DNA of 64,000 nucleotides, from the NCBI RefSeq assembly GCF_001949145.1, contig NW_019091374.1, forward strand, positions 874,811 through 938,810, in the 5' to 3' direction. The position numbers and the translations under genes were made by a program. This document shows, piece by piece, positions 14,699 through 24,400 of this stretch (position 1 is its first letter; each line of letters opens with the position of its first letter). The notes under the pieces were generated by a model. The model was not told where the DNA came from and made no database searches. It saw only the letters and a list, made by a program, of their open reading frames with translations. The DNA comes from Acanthaster planci (Eukaryota; Echinodermata; Asteroidea; Valvatida; Acanthasteridae).

Positions 14699-16970
14699 AT
14701 ACTCTTACAGCAGTTGCGCAGGCGCAAATACAATCTTCCCTTTGCTAAGAATTTTACTATCAGAAAGGTTGAACTGTGAGGCGAGCTCTGGGGCAGACAC
14801 CTTTTAAATAATCAGGTCTTTTGTGCGTTTTTATTTTAGCTCAAAGGTAAATATTTATCCTGCACACTCGGTTTCTACCTTTTATCAGAAATACAGAATT
14901 CTTCCATGCAGCTTAAATGCGGCGTCTTGACTGGTGGTGGTCGCAGGTAATCAACGACACTAAACACGAAGTTCATAAGGAAGGGACACCGTCTTCTTCC
15001 TGAGGCTAAATCTAGCAGGGCGTGGCCGGAAGTCAGGTGATACCCCGTGCGCAGCCGTATCCCTGGTACAAGATTCAGACACGCGAACTTCCATCGGCAC
15101 TTCATGCCACCGGCTGGATAGACGCAATGAAACTGGGTGAGGCACACACAACCTTTGGTCTAAGTACTGCAGGCCTACACCCGTGAGGTTTTCCTCTTGA
15201 TTCAAAACGCTATACATGTATTTACGCATTCCGGGGAAGGATCTACTGTCTACTTTGCAAAATTCTATAATGTAGGTTCACTGCTGCCACATACTTTGAC
15301 ATTCGGTTTACCCTTAAGATTCTCTGTATTAACTTGTGATTATTGTATAGTTTAATAAAGTAGGCCTAAGAGGACATTGGCTGGTGTTAATGCAAAATTA
15401 TATTTTAAAAAAAAAAGCTTTAACAATTTAGAGCAGTGTCTCATAAAAATTTACCAGTAGGCTCGATTTATGAACCAGTTTTGCAGTTTGGAGAAGCGTC
15501 CGTGGTGGTGTCACGTCCTCAGAGGGAGTCCAGTTTTGGACGAAACCTGCGGAGCGTTTTCGCACGCGTGGCGGCCAATTTGGAAAACTCAGTTTCATTG
15601 CAATCTCCAAGGTTAATGATTGTAGATACACGCCTGGTCCACTCCCCTGCCAGGAAGTTGGCAGGCGGAGAGAGAGAAAGAAAGAGAAATCCTCCCCAAG
15701 CCTAGCAGACGGGCCAGATGGGTTATTATCCACGCATGATGCGAACAAGTCAGCTGTGAATTTCGTACCAACATCACATCGTCCGGCAGTTGGGCATGCA
15801 TGCGTTTATGATCACCGGCATGGAACTTGATGGTCGTAATCCGTATAGTCTGCCAACCTGCTCCCTAAAAAAAATCTGTTTAAAAATACTCCTGGGAGTT
15901 TGTCTCTAAGTGAGCGCTTGGGGAGGACCTATGATCGGTACACTTAATGATATCCAGGCAATTAAATTTCTTTTAACTTAGTGTCTCTATGAGCCTGTGG
16001 GGGCCTGGGCCCGTTGGCAGCGCCGAGGTGGGCCTGGTAAAATTGGCCAAGTTCCCAGCGCATGTTAGCGATCATTGGGATTAGGTTAGAGGCGATCTGC
16101 CACGCGTCTCGGCTCGTTTAGGCCTGACGTGCTGGGTGGCAAATGTCATCGGGGAAAATCACCCACCAGAGAGCTTATGGAACCGGTTAAGACAGGACAG
16201 CCGTGCCTAAACCCGCTTTGCAATAAGTGATTGTTATACAAAAATTTACCTACGCCTCGCAATAAGTGTGCATTTTGAATCAATGTTTTACCCACACTGT
16301 TTGAATTATTTTTTTTACTTATCCTTCATCATCTTAAGACGTTCATGTTCACTTCCATTCTCCTCATCTATTCCAATGTTTTTCTTTTCATACTTGTGTT
16401 TCTACAGCTTCATTAATTCCGCTGTTTACCACCACTTTTAAAATGTCATACTGATCCTTCAATTAAATTCTTGTTCGAACTTGTACAACTTCTTGAATCT
16501 TCAAGCCGTCACTAGTCACGCTGTCAATTTCAGGTAGGCCTACAGGAATGACATGAGCTGCTATGTGGATATTGTGTTCAGCCATTGGATCTAGTCTGGA
16601 TGCCAGACCCGGTGATTCTGACTACTCTGCGAATCAAGGGTCATCACCCAATATCCACGTGACCAAGACTGGAGAAATTCCTCCATTTTTCCGGAAATAG
16701 CCGAACTATTGCAAAGTCGTCCAACCTATTTGGCATGTCCTTGTGGTACAGTTGATCTTCGGTTATTCCCGGCCGGGTAGGTAGGCTTGCAGTTGAACGT
16801 AAACTCCGGTAGCCTAATGGCTGCTGTTGATCCTACAATTTTGACGTTACACTGAAATTGAAGGTCGCCTTGGCCGAAATCAATGGCGGGTGAAGTGCAG
16901 ACCTTCCTTCCTTCATGGACCAATGCATTGCAGGCTTTGTTTATGCTTTGAAGGTCTCCTCGGTAATCTC

Positions 16971-17404
16971 CCTATAGAGGGATCCCAATACGACGCTTTT
17001 AGCGTCGATCTGCGCATTTCCGCGTTTGAAAACGAGGCTGTATGTGTTAGCTTCAATTCTTACTACGATTAGACGATGGAAAGTAAGGAGTCAAGACACA
17101 AAATACATAAAGGTATGTTAAATTAAGACTTTCCAGGCTTCAACTTTTTGTCGAAGAGTCTTTCAGGATGACTCAACACATAAAAAAGAAAATAACGGCA
17201 GTTTACCGCGAACTAACGTACCTGTGATGGTCGTGTATCTTGTGCAGTGGGCGTGGTTTAAACTGAAGTGGTGTCACACTTACGAACCGGATACTCCATG
17301 TACTGCGTGGACTCCGCGGGCTCGCACGAAAAAGTTTAACACGGAGAGCCTCGGTTTCGATGCAGATATGCGCAGATGGAGCTAATGTGAAATCCCTCTA
17401 TAGG
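16971..17404. mobile_element. Fold-back element with 60-70 bp inverted arms
   Basis: The left arm (16971-17040) starts CCTATAGAGGGAT. The right arm (17347-17404), read in reverse, starts the same way and continues through CTGCGCAT to CGAGGCT. The arms enclose the copy 2 fragment, so one element may have inserted in another. Confidence 0.6.
17243..17297 (+). mobile_element. Related element fragment, copy 2
   Basis: GTGCAGTGGGCGTGGTTTAA and the terminal block CACTTACGAACCGGATACTC match copy 1 in reverse. Only one end was recognised. Confidence 0.5.
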
Positions 17405-17822
17405 AGGATCTAGGAAGAATCAGGACCTGACAACGAATGGCAAATGCCCACATATACAGGGTGCACCACTGTAATGAAATCGAAAACACCCGGTACCGGG
17501 CTCTCAACTTGTGGAGCCTGACCCTTGCTTCATATCTATTTATATCCGTGGGTGATGCCTGACCATTGATGTCCATCATATATACTGGATAGGACATCGC
17601 GTCCAAAACGCATCCCGCGTATGCGTATTTTCAGGAGGGTAAATAACAAGCGTTGCGCATTTTGTTGCGTGTACTTTCAAATGGAGTTTTTCAAAACCGG
17701 TTGAGGTGTTTGTGCTTCAATCGTCAGATTTCGAAGAAAAACTGAAGTCTGCACTTGGAATGGATAAATTTGGAGAGAATAATGGTTGAGGTGTACGCAG
17801 CAGTAAATTACCAGAGATCAAC

Positions 17823-18134
17823 NNNNNNNNNNNNNNNNNNNNNNNNNNNNNNNNNNNNNNNNNNNNNNNNNNNNNNNNNNNNNNNNNNNNNNNNNNNNNN
17901 NNNNNNNNNNNNNNNNNNNNNNNNNNNNNNNNNNNNNNNNNNNNNNNNNNNNNNNNNNNNNNNNNNNNNNNNNNNNNNNNNNNNNNNNNNNNNNNNNNNN
18001 NNNNNNNNNNNNNNNNNNNNNNNNNNNNNNNNNNNNNNNNNNNNNNNNNNNNNNNNNNNNNNNNNNNNNNNNNNNNNNNNNNNNNNNNNNNNNNNNNNNN
18101 NNNNNNNNNNNNNNNNNNNNNNNNNNNNNNNNNN
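17823..18134. other. Assembly gap (312 N)
   Basis: Run of unknown bases in the repeat-rich stretch. The 24 bases right of it recur with one mismatch at 19606-19629. Confidence 0.99.
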
Positions 18135-18415
18135 TCTCCGTCTCATACCTTGCTGCATTTGTTGCTCGAAGGAGTGGTTTTTCACGTGACGTAACACTAG
18201 TAATTTCATGTACGCAATTAGAATGTTGTGATACTTTGAAGGCTCGCGCGTTTCCCCGGACATCTGTGTAAATCGAACACCGACCTCAAAAAATCACGTG
18301 GCTGAAAATCCTCCATGAGTACCGAACATCAACCTCTTTTCTATGGATACGATCTCGCCGCGCCAAGTTGGCTCCTACCATGCCTTGCGCGATCTAACTC
18401 CTGGTATTGTACAAT

Positions 18416-19199
18416 AGAGTACCGAAGTGAATACGTCACGCGCACAATTAGTGTGTAAAAGGTATTAGTGCGTGAACTAGCGCGTGAACCAACACGCGCG
18501 CGTACTCCATTCGTTTGCACTGCACTTTCTGGTTCACAGTGACGTCACACATCGGTATTCTATTTAAATATCCCATTATTTAGGATATATATGTTTAGGC
18601 GCGACAGAACAGATTTACGCGTGCGTGACGTGCAGGAGAATACGTGCAACTTTTGAAATAAGCGCGCGATTGACTTCACGTTTAAGTATATTCATCCTGC
18701 ACAGCCAATCAGCGTCGTTTTTGTATTCTACACGACCAGGGGCTAGCGTGAAGTAACGTCCAAGCAGCCCATGGAGTCGATGTTGACCGAACATTGATTT
18801 CCATTGTCTTTATCCGCCCCGAGCTGAAGTGCACCCCAATCGGCGAAAGAAAGTCAGGTGGTTACAAACGGATTCTTGCACGCGTTCTGCGTGCACGGAA
18901 AGACCATCCATCACAAAGGCGGACTCGCCACGATTTTCAGGCTCTCATTGGACAATCAGTGAAGTTTCACGTTAACTTCTGGTTCCATGGTTCCCTGTAA
19001 ACGGCGATTAATGCATGTATCCCCATGTATCTCCGCGTCAAACGCGCATTTACATGAGGCGCGCCTATGCGGCGAGTACCAAAAACACGCCCTCTTTTGT
19101 TCCGCTCGTAGCAGATGATGGAGATCAATGGCACACGAACAATTTTGTACTCCATCGTTTGCATAACTGCTTCAAACTGACGTCACACTTCGGTACTCT
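18416..19199. mobile_element. 784-bp terminal-inverted-repeat element
   Basis: AGAGTACCGAAGTG at 18416-18429 and its exact reverse complement at 19186-19199 (14 of 14) bound the element. A third, diverged end CACATCGGTATTCT at 18548-18561 suggests a 146-bp element nested in or fused to the longer one. The interior shares GTTAACTTC and GGTTCCATGGTTCC with copy 1 at 14.5 kb. No clear target duplication. Confidence 0.6.
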
Positions 19200-20203
19200 G
19201 TATTCCTGTGTAAGGAAGGGAGTAGAACCCGTGTCGACTTATAACTTCACGATGAGGAAAGGGTGTGGATCTATGGCAAGGTGCATTTTTTGTGGATTAT
19301 GCAATGCAGTCTGAGGTAAGGTGCCGGCGTGGAGCTCTTCCAACGTAAACAAAACAATATTAGAGGGCCTGGCTTGAGGTCGTTGATTTATATAACTTGC
19401 ACGCGCAGCACGGTTTAAAAGTACGAAGCAATAGACCAAAAGGCAGAAATCCCTGCATATACACTCTGGAATGACAGTATGTGGTTCTATACCCAGCAAA
19501 AAANTTCCGATCTTTGTTACTTAACACATCCCCCCCCCCAAGATGTCTGAAAGGAATTCCCCAGATTCCTGCGAGACAATGACCAACACAAAGCAGGGGG
19601 TGTTCTCTCCGTCTCATACCTTGATGCATATGTGTGGTTCAGTGGCTGGGCCTGGGGAGGATTCCCATCATGACCGCTATAGGAACAACTTACAAACAAG
19701 TTTGTAATCGACTTAGCACCTGCACAAAACTGAGGGAGGGAAGAAAGAAGACAATGTGGAAAACAGTGGTCTGGGCTGGTTTCACTCACATCCGTTATGG
19801 TTCAGCAATCTATTTATTCATAACCGTCTATTCACAAAGTTCATGCCTGAATTGCAACATTTATCCTCGGGCAATTTATGAGAGCCTGGGATATAACAGT
19901 GTGAGTAACACGTTGTGTGGGTGTTGCATAGGCTGCCATGTTGGTGAGGAAAATAAGAATGGATATAAGCAGAAAAATTGAATAATTTCGTTTACGTGCA
20001 GTGTAAGCTACAATAAGGCTTACAGAAGCAGCTTTCCAACAGCTTCGAATGGCATTTTTGATACAAGCGTAGGATACCAGTTTTCTGTACCGAAACATTT
20101 GCTTTGGGGAGGCATGACATGAAAATTAAATTTTTTATCAATAATTATTCTGCCCCGCAGCTTTTGCAAGCTGACTATATTTCACGGCGCCGTCGTCTTG
20201 TTG

Positions 20204-20217
20204 CCGTGGGACTTTCC
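20204..20217 (+). promoter_or_regulatory. Overlapping NF-kappaB and CSL-like site
   Basis: GGGACTTTCC (20208-20217) is the classic kappaB decamer. Its 5' part overlaps CCGTGGGAC, a one-base variant of the CSL site. It lies 1.2 kb upstream of the HEY start. Confidence 0.35.
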
Positions 20218-20513
20218 AATCCCCCACACCCATATAGCCCGCTTCCCCCCATGCAACCCAACACCCTATCACGACAATCCCCATTAGGTTACCTTATAAA
20301 ACATCACTTATTTACACTGAATGCTCAAATTGTAATTTGACGGACAACCCCCCCCCCCTTTTTGGCTGCGCGGTGGTGGTGGAGCAACTATGATGACCAC
20401 ACAAACACTATGGCCGTGTAGGAACGGGCCTAGGTTGCCGTTCACACGGTAGTCCCAAACAATCGAGCCGACCGCAGAGCCGTGATTGGCCGACCGCGAA
20501 CGCGAGTCCAACT

Positions 20514-20521
20514 TTCCCACG
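20514..20521 (-). promoter_or_regulatory. CSL/Su(H)-type site
   Basis: CGTGGGAA on the minus strand, about 0.9 kb upstream of the HEY start codon; a possible HES/HEY site CGCGTG sits 12 bases away. Confidence 0.5.
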
Positions 20522-21167
20522 GTGCAACACAACGCGTGCTGGTCACACGCTAGCAATGTCTCGCGGTTTCTATTCACCCCAGAAGACTAACACACCCTTT
20601 GACATTAAGCATTACTGCCAAGTTGGTTTTTTATCTCTACGTAAACGAACAAATCTTTGACTTCAGTACATGCAATGAGGATTTTGTAAGTCGGATTTGT
20701 TTTGCCCGTTAACAGTATTCTTGGATTGTCCTTTTGAGTATTCCTTTGAAAACAGTTCTCTCGGTACTTGACAAAGTTAAATAAAAAGAAAGATGAAATT
20801 ACTCCATGCGGCTCACAGAATTTTTGCAGATACATGGAAAACTATTTACATATAAACGGTAAACAAAACTGAAGCAAGTGCTTTTTATTTTGGAGGCCAC
20901 CATTTAAATTGGTACGCCTTACAAAAGAGGAGCGTGGGGGAAAAGAAACCGCCAGGGGAATGACCGATGACGGCCTGGTGGCATTAGCCAATGGCGTGTG
21001 CCGTCTTAAGGGGTGACGGTGACCGTGCGAGTGCCGCACGGTTGTCAATCAACAGACAATTGGTCCCGCTGGGTGTTGTGTAAAATGTAGGGTTTTCTTC
21101 CCCCTCTTTCTTTTTTTACCTCACAGGGGCGACCCTTTGCCAGTCGCATGGACTTTTTGAACAGGAG

Positions 21168-21175
21168 CGTGGGAA
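21168..21175 (+). promoter_or_regulatory. CSL/Su(H)-type site near the HEY start
   Basis: CGTGGGAA about 230 bases upstream of the HEY ATG, where a direct Notch input would be expected. It may lie in the promoter or 5' UTR. Confidence 0.55.
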
Positions 21176-21405
21176 CAGAGCTCCTCATTCGTGACTTACG
21201 GCCGTTGCCGAGAGGACGTGTTTTTGTTGGCCTAGTCCGCTGCTCGCGCCAGTTCCTTCCTTAACCAGTGTCAACGCCTTCCATCTGTTGCTTGCTTGGA
21301 CTTCACAGCCACAAAGAATCAACAAGTTCCTCAGTGCTCTCAGCATCTTCTTCCAAGTTAATCTACTTTGTTAATTTTTTAAAGGGGAAAAACCAGCGAG
21401 GCATT

Positions 21406-21464
21406 ATGAAGAGGACACTGAGCGATTCTGATACGGACGAGATTTTCGACGACTCAATCAAAGG
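21406..21464 (+). CDS. HEY: HEY coding exon 1
   Basis: Codes the first 19 residues plus two bases of the next codon; donor GTGAGT at 21465. The reading frame stays open upstream for over 100 bases but has no other ATG there, so 21406 is the natural start. The 5' UTR extends upstream to an unknown start site. Confidence 0.93.
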
Positions 21465-24400
21465 GTGAGTCTTTACTTTATTTACGTTCTCCAAAATGCA
21501 AAAATACTGACCTTTGATGAAAAGGGGAACTTTATCATCTAATCTCTTGAGGAATTGTTCCAGATGTGTGTTGAAAAATTTTCACTGATGGTTTCAATGA
21601 TATTTTCAGTGAGTTACTATGACAGTTGATGGTAACTGCCAAACCAAAATCAATGCTTCCAAAATAATGATTTTTTTCCTGTTTAAAATTCCTCCCTGTC
21701 AAAAGAGATAATAATTGTTTAAATCTTACGTAAGTAGTTTACATAATTCATGTATTTGTTTGTAACTTCATTCACTCTTACTCGATGTAAATGTGGCATA
21801 CGTAACCACTGGTAGATGAAATTGCCTGATGAGATTAATCTTGGAGCGGGATCAGGTGGTCTCGATCACGTGACAGCTTGGAGAGCGATACTTCGCAATT
21901 CTTGAGCTAAATTGCTAAATTGGCCCGCCCACTGACTGCATCTCATCTCGACTGTTCACTGATTTGAAAAAGTTTTAATAAATGTAGTAAGAATCCCAAT
22001 TTTTTTTTAACCTATTTAGATCACCAAGTCAGTCATGCCCGGTGACTGCCCGCAAGAAGCGAAGAGGGGTGAGTGTTGTGACACTTTTTTTCGATTGTTT
22101 CTGTCGCCAATTATCGCCAAATCCAGTCTGTTACTTAGTATATATAATTAGTGATCACATTATGATGTGTGTGACCAGCTGTGAATAACTTTGACTTCAA
22201 CAACCTTGTTTACTGTTGATTTTGTTTATGCAAACGTTCCCCCGAACCTTTATATTTGGAAATAGGCCTAAAGGTATTCATTTCAGTTATAATCTGGAGT
22301 CGAAAAGTGCGTTGGCACCTAGGATTTATGTATTTTGGAAGCTTCCAAGCCAGATTTGGGCTTTAATATCTTTCAACCGTCTGAACTTTCAAAATTCGTT
22401 CCTGATTGTTCTGTTAAACCTGAAAATATATGTGCTGGTGTTGCGTAACAATTGAAATTTAGACTCTATGAAGAATGAATTTATTGCCCTTTTAATGTCC
22501 ATGGCTTGACTGACTTTAACACCAGATAATGAACACGTACATACGCACCTGAGGCACCCCCATTGGGGTTATAAGAGGCACTGTATTTGACAAGGTCCGA
22601 ATTTCAAATGAAAGTTTTAAAAAGGGAGAGCAACCTTAACCGATACGCTGATAACTATGGCAGACCTGCCAACCTTGCCATACCCCTTCCTAAGGTCAGG
22701 TATTACCACACAATTGATTAAAAGGTATTTGAATGAGCCCTCACTTCAGTTAAATTTTTGTGAGGTAATGCCTGACCTCAGGAAGGAGAGTTTCATGTTT
22801 TCAGGTCTGCTATGGTCACGGCTTTCTCAATCGGGCGGCCCATTTCAGAAAAGTGCCATAAGGGAATCATTAGCCTCTGTACATTCTGCAATCGACGTCA
22901 CATGGAGTCTCAAGAACGACATGTATATTACTTGGTTTCAGTTTCAATGGCCTTACTGCTTAGATCAGCCAAAATCCTTAGTGCTGGGCATATGTACGCT
23001 GCTTGGCATATCCATGAAGTTGATTTCTTCTTGGTGCTCTTGTGAAATCTTATTGCCCTGCAGTGGCATATTCAGCGGGGGACGGGGTGGCGGGAAAACT
23101 TTGCGGGGGGCCGGGGGTGTCATTTCTAAAAAGAAAGTGAAAGTTCCAACACTTAAGAACGGTAATAGCAGCTCTCGAGGAAGTTAAAAACAATCAGAAA
23201 AAAATTCCCATTTGCCCCCCCCCACCACCACCCACACCACCACTGAGGAGGTCTGTTTACAATCAGAACCTGACACGCCCACGCTGCGGTTGGGTTAGCA
23301 TTTAAAGTTTACTGAATAGCAGCAGAACTTTAACGACCCACTCAGCCACTCCTGTAACTCTGTAATATACAACTCCCGTATAATCTTAACGCAGATGGAA
23401 GCCTTGGCTCTCACAAGCAATTAGGTTTTACCGCAATCCATCCATAATCAGATATTTCTTCAGACATAAGAACAAAGTTTGACTGTGATTTCGTATTGTT
23501 TTCTGCTAAGATCATTGAGAAGCGTCGGCGGGATCGTATCAACAATAGTCTCACCGAGCTGCGACGCCTCGTACCCGCAGCTTATGAGAAACAGGTAATT
23601 TGACTTTCATTTGGAATAATAGCCATTAGTTTCTCAATATTAATCTACTTTGTGGAAAACCAGCCCAACCTGAAAATGGATTCGCCATGCGTGTTAGATG
23701 AATACTTTTTTGCTAGCTGTCCGAGCTGTTAATAGTTTGCGTTAATTGTGCTGGACTGTCGTAGTGGTTTCCTACATTGTCTTTTTGCTAATTTTTTTTT
23801 CAAGACAAAAAGGAACACAAGGGAGAGAGAAAGAGAGGGGCTGAAAAGTAAAGTGACTTTCTTTTGTTTCATCGAAAGTACTCAGTTAGTTATCATTTGG
23901 TTTTAATTCGACGAATAGGAGCATGCCTTTATCAAGACAAGTACAATTTCTAAAAAACAAACATGTGCGCAGTGTGCAAATATTTACTCTTGACTACTCG
24001 GAAATAAAGAGGAAGGGTCGACCAACCAAATACTATGTTGCTTGTCTTGGATAAATAATACATCTTTTCCAAGTGGCTCTCATGGTGAACAATTAAATCG
24101 TGTGAACATGGTGACAAAACACACTAGCCCCGTAAGTGTCAGGGCGGCTGACCCCCTTTCTAGCACACAAGTCTCGCCCGTAGTATGAGTACACGTCCCA
24201 CGGTTGTCATTAAACGGTTGCGTTAGCAATCACGGCTTCCACAAGGCTGTTCCCCCCCCACGTCCCCACCCCCCGCCCATTGTATCCTGAATGATAGTTA
24301 AACGCAAACTAAATGGCCCTCACACAATGCCCACTCCAGGCGGCTCATGAATTTTTCATGTGAGAGCCCGGCTCGGGGGAGTTTTCCACGGGTACACGGG

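Larger units (their letters stand above)
14699..20339. other. Repeat-rich intergenic DNA upstream of HEY
   Basis: Holds the inverted-repeat elements, the gap, and a looser inverted pair around GTGGATATTG (16565 and 16650). No coding exon found. Confidence 0.6.
20340..21405 (+). promoter_or_regulatory. HEY proximal upstream region and 5' UTR
   Basis: A GC-rich stretch before the HEY start codon. It contains two exact CSL-type octamers (20514, 21168), CCAAT boxes (20485 on -, 20988 on +), a doubled GCCGACCGC (20467 and 20489), a class-C bHLH-O site CGCGTG at 20533 and a 6-bp-arm hairpin at 21023-21041. No convincing TATA box was seen, so the start site is not fixed. Confidence 0.6.

Noticed and set aside
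22657-23187. 176-codon open frame in HEY intron 2
   Set aside because: Made of a fold-back element and the start of a CAGTGGC element; protein-like start [10 protein letters not shown] is a by-product of the inverted arm.
23592-23600. Possibility that the bHLH gene is a HES/Hairy gene
   Set aside because: Glycine instead of proline in the basic region and YRPW instead of WRPW at the C-terminus place it in HEY.
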